DNA of 22,667 nucleotides, taken from CAYGWX01 sp964353855 [NCBI: uncultured bacterium] (GTDB taxonomy: Bacteria; Edwardsbacteria; CAYGWX01). The translations under genes and the position numbers were made by a program. Each line of letters begins with the position of its first letter. The stretch's first letter is position 1. Of the stretch, positions 6,633 through 14,183 are shown one piece after another. The stretch lies in contig CAYGWX010000010.1 of NCBI GenBank assembly GCA_964353855.1, positions 43,976 to 66,642 of the forward strand, in the 5' to 3' direction. The notes beneath the pieces are model-generated. The model searched no databases. It was not told where the DNA came from and saw nothing but the letters and a program-made list of their open reading frames with translations.

Positions 6633-9437
6633 ATGAGCAGGAGATTTTTGGCGGGGGGCATCCTGGCGACCCTGGTCCTGGCCGGCGGACTGGCCTGGGG
6701 GGCCTGCTGGGACGACCAGAGCTTTTTCACGGTGAACGTGCGGCCGAGGGCGATGATCGTGTTGGACCGGTCGGGGAGCATGGACTGGTGCTTCAACGGG
6801 AGCACGAGCTGCGATTGGGCCGACTCGGCCACAGGAGGCAACGACCATAGGTTGCACTCCGCGGTAAGGGCGCTCAAGGGAGTGCTGGATGCGGACAGCA
6901 ACGGGGTGGTCAATGCCGCGGACGAGTTGGCCTTGGGGGTGGACCTGGGATATTCGGAATACTATAACGCTACCCCAGCCGTGCCCTACTCAGGCGATGT
7001 CATGGGCACACCCTATGCGACGATATGGGGTCACATCAACCGCAACGCGGCCACCAACGGCACCCCGTGCGCCCTGACGGGATGGAACGCGTACCAGTAC
7101 GTGCGCAACCGGAGGAGCCTGGATCTCTTGGCGGAATGCAGACCCTACTTCGTCATCATGATAACGGACGGGGGGTCGAACACAGACGGCTGCTGGGACC
7201 CCACCCAAGGCGACGACTCGCGGCTCTCCGGGCGGTACATGGAGAAGAACGAATCTTGGACAGCGCGGAACGATCGGTACCCCAGCGGATTACGATTGGG
7301 AATCCCATTCTACTGGGTGGGGATGGGCTCCACAATGCCGCTGACGCTGAGGAACACCTTGAACTGGGCGGCCTTCCTGGGGGGAACGGACGACCCCACC
7401 ACGGCGAACGTCGGAGACACGTCCAGGTGCTGGAAGACGACGCTCGGGGCCTTCCCGGACTGCGACATCAATCCAGCGAACCGGGGACCTGAGCCCGGAG
7501 GCCAAAACCTGAGCGGTTACGCCTTTATCGGAAACGATGGGGCCAGGCTGGGGAACGCCCTGAAGACCATCTTCAGGCAGATCCAGCAGAGCGGGGGGCA
7601 GACCTTCGCGATGTCCACCCTGCCGGCGAACTTCTCCAAGGGGGCGATGTACTACTGGTCGAGCTTCGAGCCCAAGGTCGCTCCTCGCTGGGTCGGACAC
7701 ATCGCCGCCCTGAAGTTCTATCCGAACGGAAAGCCGCCGTTCGATACGATGCCGGGACCTCACCAGGGATTTCTGGATTCGACCCGGCTGGTCTGGGACG
7801 CCGGGAACATCCTGCGGAGACGGGCGATCGACACCGACCCCCTGACCATCTACACCTGGACGGGGGTGGAGCGGCGCACAAGGCTGAACGACTTCGCGCG
7901 GGTCCTCCCGGAGACCCTGGGCTTCGCGGCCGGAGACACCTCCAACCGGAACAAGACGGTGCGGTTCGTGTACGGGGACAGCGTCTCGGGGGGACACACC
8001 TGGGGATGGCTGAACGATCCGTTCCACGGGTACACCGTGGAGGTCAAGGAGCCGAGCTGGATCTACCTGCCGAGAAGCGCCTCATACAGCATCTTCGATT
8101 CGGTGTACCAATTCAGGCCGCCCAGGCTCTATGCCCTGGTGAACGACGGGAAGCTCCACTGCTTCGCGGCGGATACGCTGGATTCCCTGAGCGGAGGCGG
8201 ACGGGAGCTCTGGTCCTACGTTCCGAGACACATGCTCACCCGTCTCTCGGCGATGCGGGTTGGGCACAATTACACCTTGGACGGTCCGATGATCGTTCGG
8301 CACATCTACGCCTTAGCGGAATCCACGACCACCACCCCGGACTGGAAGAACTGGAGGACATGCCTGTTCGCGGGGGAGCGGAACGGGGGGAGATACTACT
8401 TCGCGCTGGACGTGACCGACCCGAGTGGGCTAACTGACCCCTTAAGGGTTAAACGCCCCTATCCCTGGCCGATGTGGGAGGTCGGGCCGACCACGGCAGA
8501 TCTTGCGGACATGGGCTACACCTGGTCCACGCCCTCGATCTGGATGATGCGCATCAATAGTGCTGTCCCGCACCGGCCGCGCCATCCCTGGGTCGCCGTG
8601 GTGGGAGGAGGCTTCGACTGCGCGGACCTGAGCAAGGGAAGGTTCATCGCGGTGCTGGACGCGTTCAGCGGAGAGGTCATCCAAAGGCTGAACTTGGGAG
8701 CCGGCGCCGGGCCGGTGGCCGGGCCGGTCACCCTGGCGGATTTCGACAAGAACGGGACGGTGGACCACATGTACGCCGGGGATCTGAACGGGAACGTCTG
8801 GCGGTTCGACGTCTCGGATTCGGTCCCGGCGAACTGGCATCTGTCCCCCGCCCAACCCTTCTTCACCGACCCGAACAATCGTCCGATCTACGGGGGGATT
8901 GCTTTGGGAAGCTCCACCCTGGACACGGCCTGGATCTATTTCGGAACCGGGGACCGGGACAACCCCTATTCGCAGCCGAACAACCGGTTCTACGGGTTCC
9001 GGGATAACATGACTGGCACCGCCGTTTCGATATTTGATCTGGATGACGTGACCAACGCCGCTTGCAGTCCCTCAGGGAAATTGGGCTGGTATAAGAGGAT
9101 CCCCAGCGACACCTCGGCGATCTTCTCGATGCCGGTCACGGCCAGGCTCTCCGATTCCACGTTCGTGCTGGGATGGAAAGCGCCCGGCAGCGGTGGGGGC
9201 AACAACTGCAGCGCGGGAGCGGCAGGAGTCACTTACCTGTACAGCTTCAACAAAACCTGCGGTTATAGCGGAATCAATCCCTACCGGCGACAAGTCGCGG
9301 TCGGGATGTCGCCGGGACAGATGCCTCACGGGATCGGTCCCGGAGGCAAGCACCAGGGGGTCGCCATCCGACAGATGTTCCACTTGGAGACCTACCTGAC
9401 CGGGAAGATCGTCAAGTCCTGGAGAGAGATCTACTAA
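6633..9437 (+). CDS. pilY1: PilY1-like T4P tip protein with N-terminal VWA domain and C-terminal beta-propeller
   Basis: A 934-residue exported protein. A signal peptide (about 1-24) leads into a von Willebrand factor A fold with MIDAS motif DRSGS (45-49) and a later MITDGG (D179), expected to bind a divalent ion and ligands. The C-terminal half matches the PilY1 beta-propeller: LFAGERNGGRYYFALDV, WVAVVGGGFD, and a calcium-loop pattern D-x-D-x-N-x-x-x-D at 703-711 (DFDKNGTVD) followed by GDLNGNVWRFD. PilY1 proteins act at the pilus tip in adhesion, mechanosensing and control of retraction. The ATG at 6633 has AAAGGAGG 8 bases upstream and opens a proper signal peptide; a longer in-frame start at 6498 would overlap pilX. 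At 934 residues it is somewhat shorter than Pseudomonas PilY1. Its stop overlaps the next start (TAATG), so translation is probably coupled. Confidence 0.92.
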   Translation: MSRRFLAGGILATLVLAGGLAWGACWDDQSFFTVNVRPRAMIVLDRSGSMDWCFNGSTSCDWADSATGGNDHRLHSAVRALKGVLDADSNGVVNAADELALGVDLGYSEYYNATPAVPYSGDVMGTPYATIWGHINRNAATNGTPCALTGWNAYQYVRNRRSLDLLAECRPYFVIMITDGGSNTDGCWDPTQGDDSRLSGRYMEKNESWTARNDRYPSGLRLGIPFYWVGMGSTMPLTLRNTLNWAAFLGGTDDPTTANVGDTSRCWKTTLGAFPDCDINPANRGPEPGGQNLSGYAFIGNDGARLGNALKTIFRQIQQSGGQTFAMSTLPANFSKGAMYYWSSFEPKVAPRWVGHIAALKFYPNGKPPFDTMPGPHQGFLDSTRLVWDAGNILRRRAIDTDPLTIYTWTGVERRTRLNDFARVLPETLGFAAGDTSNRNKTVRFVYGDSVSGGHTWGWLNDPFHGYTVEVKEPSWIYLPRSASYSIFDSVYQFRPPRLYALVNDGKLHCFAADTLDSLSGGGRELWSYVPRHMLTRLSAMRVGHNYTLDGPMIVRHIYALAESTTTTPDWKNWRTCLFAGERNGGRYYFALDVTDPSGLTDPLRVKRPYPWPMWEVGPTTADLADMGYTWSTPSIWMMRINSAVPHRPRHPWVAVVGGGFDCADLSKGRFIAVLDAFSGEVIQRLNLGAGAGPVAGPVTLADFDKNGTVDHMYAGDLNGNVWRFDVSDSVPANWHLSPAQPFFTDPNNRPIYGGIALGSSTLDTAWIYFGTGDRDNPYSQPNNRFYGFRDNMTGTAVSIFDLDDVTNAACSPSGKLGWYKRIPSDTSAIFSMPVTARLSDSTFVLGWKAPGSGGGNNCSAGAAGVTYLYSFNKTCGYSGINPYRRQVAVGMSPGQMPHGIGPGGKHQGVAIRQMFHLETYLTGKIVKSWREIY

Positions 9438-10363
9438 TGCCAGGGCGATACCTCCCGAGGTTGCTGGTCATGACCACAGCCGTCCTGGGATTGGCCCTGG
9501 GCGGATGCAGACCGAAAACCAGCGGACAAAGCGGGGCGGCCTCCGGCGGCCGCCCCGTCATCCAGCAGGTTAGACTTTCCCCAAGCCAACCCCGGCTCGG
9601 GGATCGGATCGTTGCCGAGGCCGAAGCCGTAACGGGAAACAGGGAGGTGTTCAGCCTGGGATACCGCTGGACGCGGAACGGCATTGCCATCGACAATGCT
9701 TCGGAGAGAGAGTTGAACACCAAGACCTTCAAGAAAGGAGATCGCATCGGGCTGACCGTTACGCCCAAGGACGCCCAGGGCGAGGGCAAACCTTTTACGA
9801 TTCCGGAAGTCAGCTTGGGAAACTGTCTGCCGAGAGTCCTGCAAGTTACCATGAATCCGACTCCGCCAATGGGGGGGGGTAACCTCACGGTCGTCGCTCA
9901 AGGAGAGGATCTGGACGGGGACGCGGTCAGCTTTAGATATCAGTGGCTGCGGAACGGGCAGCCGATCCCGGAAGCAAAGGGCGCAACGCTCGCGGGAAAT
10001 CTCCTGAAACGGGGGGACGCCATCGAGGCCAAGATCATCCCCTGGGACGGCTCGGAAGCCGGCAGCGAAAGGACCCTCGGCCCGGTCAAAGTCCGGGGCC
10101 GGCCCCCGGTCATCACCTCGGAACCTCCGGCGGACGGATTTGCCGGGGGCGCTTTCTCCTACCGGGTGACGGCCTCGGAGCCGGACGGGGAGAGGGTGGC
10201 CTTCAGCTTGACCCAGGGGCCTTCGGGCATGACCATCAACCCCGGAGACGGACTCCTCCGGTGGGCCCTTCCCGCGGACCGGGGTAAAACCTACGCGGTC
10301 ACCGTGAGGGTCACCGACGAAGAGGGGGCCTGGGAGGAACAGAGCTTCACCATCCGGTATTAA
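9437..10363 (+). CDS. Ig-like/cadherin-like outer lipoprotein coupled to PilY1
   Basis: A 308-residue lipoprotein with lipobox LALGGC and lipidated C24. Two homologous Ig-like units follow, recognisable by YRWTRNG...KKGDRIGLTVTP and YQWLRNG...KRGDAIEAKIIP. A cadherin-like or putative-Ig domain closes the protein (PPVITSEPPADGFAGGAFSYRVTA...). It probably sits on a membrane or the cell surface and binds a protein or sugar partner; the partner is unknown. The ATG overlaps the PilY1-like stop by one base, so the two proteins are likely made in fixed ratio and may work together. A run of nine G (9871-9879) lies inside the gene and could be slippage-prone. I do not recognise a named family beyond the Ig-like folds. 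Confidence 0.82.
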   Translation: MPGRYLPRLLVMTTAVLGLALGGCRPKTSGQSGAASGGRPVIQQVRLSPSQPRLGDRIVAEAEAVTGNREVFSLGYRWTRNGIAIDNASERELNTKTFKKGDRIGLTVTPKDAQGEGKPFTIPEVSLGNCLPRVLQVTMNPTPPMGGGNLTVVAQGEDLDGDAVSFRYQWLRNGQPIPEAKGATLAGNLLKRGDAIEAKIIPWDGSEAGSERTLGPVKVRGRPPVITSEPPADGFAGGAFSYRVTASEPDGERVAFSLTQGPSGMTINPGDGLLRWALPADRGKTYAVTVRVTDEEGAWEEQSFTIRY

Positions 10364-10378
10364 CCTGAGAGGATCATG

Positions 10379-10414
10379 ACGCGCTGAGAGGAGGAAGATG
10401 TCCTCTCAGCGCGT
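10379..10414 (+). terminator. Perfect 14-bp hairpin between lipoprotein and second DUF1573 gene
   Basis: Arms ACGCGCTGAGAGGA (10379-10392) and TCCTCTCAGCGCGT (10401-10414) pair perfectly around an 8-base loop. No T-run follows (TCGGCTTTCGG), so it is either a weak intrinsic terminator, an mRNA stability or processing element, or a translational switch. The 5' arm and loop also contain an AGGAGG and an ATG (see the leader ORF entry). The 9-mer CTGAGAGGA also occurs just before it at 10365-10373. Confidence 0.6.
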
Positions 10415-10448
10415 TCGGCTTTCGGAACATTTAAACCAAGGAGCATAG
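10398..10448 (+). CDS. Possible 16-codon leader ORF before second DUF1573 gene
   Basis: An ATG in the hairpin loop, with AGAGGAGG in and beside the 5' arm, opens MSSQRVRLSEHLNQGA and stops at TAG 10446-10448, 5 bases before the TTG start of the DUF1573 gene. The stop-start spacing would allow translational coupling, and the hairpin would hide the leader's ribosome site. There is no independent evidence that it is translated. It could be an accident of the hairpin sequence. Confidence 0.25.
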   Translation: MSSQRVRLSEHLNQGA

Positions 10449-10453
10449 GAGGA

Positions 10454-11227
10454 TTGGGCAGCGTTCGAGGTTCTTCGAAAAGGCGGCTCTCCCTGATCCC
10501 CTTGGGATGGTTGATCTTGTTTGCCGCAGGGATCGCCCAGGGAGGACCGAGAATCGCGGTCAGCGATTCGGTATGGGATTTCGGGGAGGTTACGGCCACG
10601 TTCCGGGTGGGCCACGTGTTCAGGATTAAAAACGTCGGGGACGACCCCCTCCTCATCCAGAGAGTCGAGTCCAGCTGCGGATGCGCTGTGGCGTCCTTAG
10701 CGGACAGCGCCATCGAACCCGGGGGCGAGGCACCTCTCCGGGTGACCCTCAATGCGGAAAACCTTGCTCCGGGAACCCTTGCGGAAAAGACCGTGACCCT
10801 GACCTGCAACGATCCCCAGGGGCCGATCAGAGCGCTCACCCTTCGGGCTAGGCTTTCCTTTCAAGGCGTGAGCGGCATCGCCATGGAGCCGAGGTGGATT
10901 AGGCTGAAGGCGGGGGAGAGGAGCCGGAGAACCTGGGAGAGGTTGGTCGTTACGAACCAGAACATGGGTCCCTTCGAGGTCAAGGTCTTGGAAGCCTACG
11001 GGGCGGTGAAGGAGGCCAGGGTGACCCGGCACCGGGTTCCCCGACGTGGACGGACCGTGGTGAGGGTTTTGGTTGACCGTATGAGGCTCAAATCGGAGCC
11101 CCTGGAAGGGAGCTCGGTGACCCTGGCGTTTCGAGGAGACAGATGGGAGGAGCGGGTGACGTTACCTGTTGAAGCGGCCGGGGACACCAGCGCTGCGCAG
11201 ACCGGGACGGGAGAAAGCAGGAAGTAG
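10454..11227 (+). CDS. DUF1573-domain secreted protein, paralogue 2
   Basis: A 257-residue exported protein. The N-terminal hydrophobic segment (about 12-29, after KRR) looks like a signal peptide. The DUF1573 domain (about 31-135) carries W-x-FGEV and the SCGC pair (C75, C77). A second beta-rich half follows, as in the paralogue at 3636-4376. The start is uncertain: TTG at 10454 has AAGGAG 10 bases upstream (10438-10443) and an AGGAGG only 1 base away, and no ATG or GTG gives a better signal peptide. It is the last plus-strand gene of the minor-pilin block, separated from the lipoprotein by 90 bases with a strong hairpin. The function is unknown. The two copies share domain order over their whole length, so a gene duplication is likely. 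Confidence 0.83.
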   Translation: MGSVRGSSKRRLSLIPLGWLILFAAGIAQGGPRIAVSDSVWDFGEVTATFRVGHVFRIKNVGDDPLLIQRVESSCGCAVASLADSAIEPGGEAPLRVTLNAENLAPGTLAEKTVTLTCNDPQGPIRALTLRARLSFQGVSGIAMEPRWIRLKAGERSRRTWERLVVTNQNMGPFEVKVLEAYGAVKEARVTRHRVPRRGRTVVRVLVDRMRLKSEPLEGSSVTLAFRGDRWEERVTLPVEAAGDTSAAQTGTGESRK

Positions 11228-11613
11228 AGGCTCGTCAGGCGCTTGAGCGGGGCTATAGGCGCACTTTTCGGATAAGGGGAGATCGAGGGAATGGATCGGC
11301 TTGTCATCTCGGCCCTTAGGCCAGCCGGTTCAAGTGGTTGTGATTAAAGACCTCTTTCTATAGCTAACCATATACAACGGGCAGTAAATTCCTGTAACGA
11401 GGTGTGGGGAGGGCGTGAAATGGGCGTGAATACGGCGTGAAGTGGGCGGAAACCCCTCCCTGATTGCGGAGCTTTTACCGCCCTCCCTCTCGGAAATGGG
11501 AGATGAGACGTTTGCGGTAACCTATCGTTGTCGTACCTCTTTAGGTGCGGAAGTTAAAATATTTGTCTGAACCTGAGCCACACTCAGAACCCGAAAAATT
11601 AAAATATAAAATC
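11228..11613. other. 386-base gene-free region between convergent units
   Basis: No credible gene is seen. It contains a GGCCCTTAGGCC palindrome (11311-11322), the second 11-bp-phased array (11399-11449), a pyrimidine-rich patch (11452-11490) and an AT-rich end that serves as the U-tract of the minus-strand terminator. An 18-codon ATG frame at 11291 has a G-rich upstream stretch but no other support. Confidence 0.6.
11399..11449 (+). repeat. 11-bp-phased TGGGCGT array (array 2)
   Basis: Five heptamers lie at exact 11-base steps on the plus strand: GAGGTGT (11399), AGGGCGT (11410), TGGGCGT (11421), ACGGCGT (11432) and TGGGCGG (11443). The motif and step match array 1 (3302-3373), which reads on the opposite strand. 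Both arrays have a GGGGAG at or near their 5' end and finish in RGGCGG followed shortly by CCCCT. The function is unknown. Confidence 0.65.
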
Positions 11614-11639
11614 AGGAGGCCCCTTAAAAGGGGCCTCCT
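11593..11639 (-). terminator. Intrinsic terminator of the minus-strand lipoprotein unit
   Basis: Arms AGGAGGCCCCTT (11614-11625) and AAGGGGCCTCCT (11628-11639) are perfectly complementary. Read on the minus strand, the hairpin is followed by a U-rich stretch (the complement of AAAAATTAAAATATAAAAT). It lies 24 bases beyond the stop of the Ig-repeat lipoprotein gene. Confidence 0.92.
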
Positions 11640-11663
11640 GGGTGCATGACAGAAACTAGAAGA

Positions 11664-13355
11664 TTATCTTATCGTGCCGGAGTCCACTTTCGTAGCCGAC
11701 TGATGCAACCCCTGCCAATGCGCTGTTACCGAAGCAGGCCCCGTATACCCTGTTGAAAGGGTATCCGCGCCAAGGAAGAAGAGTTGGTTGGACGGGAGGC
11801 AACCGACTACCCCGATAGTATCCAGAGAAGGAGAGGTATATCCTTCCGGAGCAATAGTATAGGTGTAGGTTCCGGGAAGTCCTATGCCTCGATCATCTTG
11901 CACCGTGAGGGTGAAATTCACGCCCCGAGGCCCGTTAACTTTGTCAATCACCCAGTTGGTTGGAGACAAGGAAAACACCGATACGTTCCCGTACAGTGTT
12001 AACCGCATAGTTTTGTTGATGGGGTTTCCTAAACTGTCCCTCGTTTGGGCTGTAACCGTCGCAAAGGTACTGTCATTGGGAGCAGCTGTACGGAAGGTGT
12101 TGTGACAGTAGCCTGTCTCGTCTGTTTCTGCGTTGCCCGGGTAGATCATGCACTGATTGGTCCAAAACCAGACCGAGGTTGTGGGAACTGGATTGCCCCA
12201 CTGGTCCGCAACGTAGACCCCGATTCCGGTCTCATCTCCCAAGTATCCTGTCCGCCCGGGGAGGATGCAAGAGCCTTCCGTGAAAATGGAGACATGGGCG
12301 GGGTCCGGGGGACCGCTGCGAATGGTGATGATGGTGGGATAGGTGCTGATTGTAGTCCCGTAGACGGTGGCTTTAAACTTTACAGTTCCAGACTTGGTTC
12401 CCGAGTTAAGCGTCGTGGCTAAGGAGCCGTTGGAGTCGGTCATGCCGCTGGAAGGGGCGAAGAATTCTCCCCCGCCCGGAGACTGGACGAAAGTGAAATC
12501 TACACGGGTGGGCTTCTTGATAGGAGTGCCGTTTCGGTTGTAGACCGTGACCTTGATGTCCGACTTCTCGGTCCCGCCTCCGCCGCGAACAAACAAGAAG
12601 TAGGGGTTGACGGATTCAATATAAATGGCGGCCGGGATCGTGTCCTCGGGTGTGCCTCCTCCGATGGTGATCGTTGCCAGGGCACTCAGATTGAGTTTGT
12701 TTTCACTCACCGTGATAGTGTCAAAACCCGTCGCGTTGCCAGCACGGTAGGCTGTTCTAGCCCGACCCGAGTCATCGGTGACATTGGTGGGCGGATATAC
12801 TTGGGATCCATGGGTCGGGGTCACGGAGAAGGCCAAGGTATCCCCTTTAACGGGTGCCCCGCCACTCCTGAGAGTTGCCCGCACCACCGTGACTCCGCCT
12901 GGAGGAACGGACTGGCCGAGCGAGTCGATCGCGAGGGAATAAGAGGTATAGTTAATCTGAACTCGGGCCGTGAGACTACCCACGGTGGCAGTGATAGTGT
13001 CTATTCCAGATCGCGAGCTGCGCACACTAGTCACCGTTTGACCGGCCGCGTCGGTTAGTCCTGAATCCGGATTGATGGTAACCCCTGTACCGAGCTTAGA
13101 TGAAAAATGGACCGTGATCTTTTCCACACCTTTACCCGCAGAATCCGTTGCGGTCGCCCGAAGCGTGGCATAGTCAACATTGTTGGGTTGAATCTGCGTG
13201 CGATTCGTGGTGAGAGTGATGATTCGCACCGTCCCCGTTCCCCCCCCTCCCCCTCCGCCCCCGGAGGGGCCGGTCGTGCTCTTTTTGGAGCAACTGAGTG
13301 CGAAAGGTAGAAGCACGAGAGAAACTAAAGCTGTTTTCCACGCCGGCTTGGTCAT
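11664..13355 (-). CDS. Lipoprotein with tandem Ig-like (Big-1/invasin-type) domains
   Basis: A 563-residue protein. The signal peptide ends FALSC (C22 lipidated), then SKKSTTGPS and an eight-glycine linker. About five Ig-like domains follow (roughly 40-137, 138-231, 242-349, 354-462 and 463-563). Several have the bacterial Big-1 signature of D-S-x-G-x-A / T-D-x-x-G, for example SGLTDAAGQTVTSV, NVTDDSGRARTAYRAG, GMTDSNGSLATTLNSG and AETDETGYCHNTFRT. Such proteins extend from the cell surface in adhesion. The start at 13355 is preceded on its strand by AAGGAG. It is second in a minus-strand pair with the small lipoprotein gene (81-base gap, no terminator seen) and ends at a strong terminator. 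The glycine linker is encoded by G-runs, including a run of eight (13240-13247 on the plus strand as C). Confidence 0.88.
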   Translation of the reverse strand: MTKPAWKTALVSLVLLPFALSCSKKSTTGPSGGGGGGGGTGTVRIITLTTNRTQIQPNNVDYATLRATATDSAGKGVEKITVHFSSKLGTGVTINPDSGLTDAAGQTVTSVRSSRSGIDTITATVGSLTARVQINYTSYSLAIDSLGQSVPPGGVTVVRATLRSGGAPVKGDTLAFSVTPTHGSQVYPPTNVTDDSGRARTAYRAGNATGFDTITVSENKLNLSALATITIGGGTPEDTIPAAIYIESVNPYFLFVRGGGGTEKSDIKVTVYNRNGTPIKKPTRVDFTFVQSPGGGEFFAPSSGMTDSNGSLATTLNSGTKSGTVKFKATVYGTTISTYPTIITIRSGPPDPAHVSIFTEGSCILPGRTGYLGDETGIGVYVADQWGNPVPTTSVWFWTNQCMIYPGNAETDETGYCHNTFRTAAPNDSTFATVTAQTRDSLGNPINKTMRLTLYGNVSVFSLSPTNWVIDKVNGPRGVNFTLTVQDDRGIGLPGTYTYTIAPEGYTSPSLDTIGVVGCLPSNQLFFLGADTLSTGYTGPASVTAHWQGLHQSATKVDSGTIR

Positions 13356-13436
13356 GACCCTATCTCCTTACTTTTTCATTTCAAACGAGCAATCACTTTG
13401 AGACCGTCCCGGGGTCAGGCAGAGAAAGGAAGTCGT

Positions 13437-13907
13437 TCAGTTGTAGGAAAAAGCAATGGAATCCGAGAAGGTCTTGCCATTGCCGTAGGCGTCCTCCCCG
13501 TAAAAGATAACTTTAGATGTACAACCGATTAAACCTTGGGAGCCCTTCTTGACGGTCTTGGAGTACTTGATTTCAAGGGACGAGCCCGTTAACCCTCCGG
13601 TGGTGTCTTGCTTGACATGAGCGTTGATGAAGAAGGACAGCTTGGCCGGGGCGTAGCGTGTGACCAAGGCGGAATCCCGGTAGACCGACTCCTGCATTGA
13701 AGTAATGACCGCATCCACTCCGTTGCGGTTGACGAAAGTCACCAGCAAGCTGGAGTCGGTGGTGGTATCGCTAATGGCGACGGAGAGAGGATTGACATTC
13801 ACCACGTCGATCTCTGGAGCCGGATGGAATTTGCCGCAGGCTCCTAAACCAACCCCTAGGGCCAACGCCAAAAGCCCGCACACGATTGTCAACGACCTTG
13901 GGTTCAT
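13437..13907 (-). CDS. Small lipoprotein of unknown function
   Basis: A 156-residue protein with a hydrophobic signal (CGLLALALGVG) and lipobox LGAC, C24 lipidated. The mature part looks beta-rich, with ILD/T-S patterns such as PLSVAISDTTTDSSLLVTFVNRNG that suggest a single Ig-like or fibronectin-like fold. I cannot assign a family. I chose the start at 13907 because its strand has AAGGGAGG 5-6 bases upstream; the longer frame from 13934 would add nine residues without a ribosome site. It is first in a minus-strand unit behind a good sigma-70 promoter (13996-14024) and is followed by the Ig-repeat lipoprotein gene. Confidence 0.8.
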   Translation of the reverse strand: MNPRSLTIVCGLLALALGVGLGACGKFHPAPEIDVVNVNPLSVAISDTTTDSSLLVTFVNRNGVDAVITSMQESVYRDSALVTRYAPAKLSFFINAHVKQDTTGGLTGSSLEIKYSKTVKKGSQGLIGCTSKVIFYGEDAYGNGKTFSDSIAFSYN

Positions 13908-13995
13908 TTTTACCTCCCTTTTCGGTTTTTGCACTTTTAGTATTAATGTTTTGGCCTAATTCAGGCTCCCCATGATTCCCCATTGCCGACTATAT

Positions 13996-14024
13996 AATAT
14001 AACATTTTATAAATTTAATGTCAA
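13996..14024 (-). promoter_or_regulatory. Sigma-70 promoter of the minus-strand lipoprotein pair
   Basis: On the minus strand TTGACA (plus 14019-14024) and TATATT (plus 13996-14001) are 17 bases apart: a perfect -35 and a 5/6 -10. Transcription would begin near 13989, about 80 bases before the ATG at 13907. It is divergent to the promoter at 14065-14093. Confidence 0.8.
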
Positions 14025-14064
14025 GAGGAAAAAGGGATAATTTAAAAATATTTTTATTTCCCCC

Positions 14065-14093
14065 TTGACAGAGCAAACAAAAAATACTATAAT
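14065..14093 (+). promoter_or_regulatory. Perfect-consensus sigma-70 promoter before the HTH gene
   Basis: TTGACA (14065-14070), 17 bases, TATAAT (14088-14093): both hexamers and the spacing match the consensus exactly. Transcription would start near 14100, leaving an untranslated leader of about 84 bases before the ATG at 14184. No riboswitch consensus is recognised in that leader. Such a strong promoter usually needs a repressor, possibly the HTH protein itself (inference). Confidence 0.85.
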
Positions 14094-14183
14094 ATATGCG
14101 TTGCTCAATAACGGTAACTATCTATAAATACATCTTAAATATGCGTACCTTATCTCTTCATTCTATAATCTGAGGAGTAGAAT

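Noticed and set aside
11291-11347. 18-codon ATG frame after the second DUF1573 gene
   Set aside because: There is a G-rich stretch upstream, but no promoter, no conservation evidence and no known small-protein pattern.
13908-14183. c-di-GMP (GEMM) or other riboswitch in the leaders of the divergent units
   Set aside because: These are common before pilus genes, so I looked for the conserved GGCAAACC and ACGCAAAGCC-type cores on both strands by eye and saw none. A covariance-model scan would settle it.
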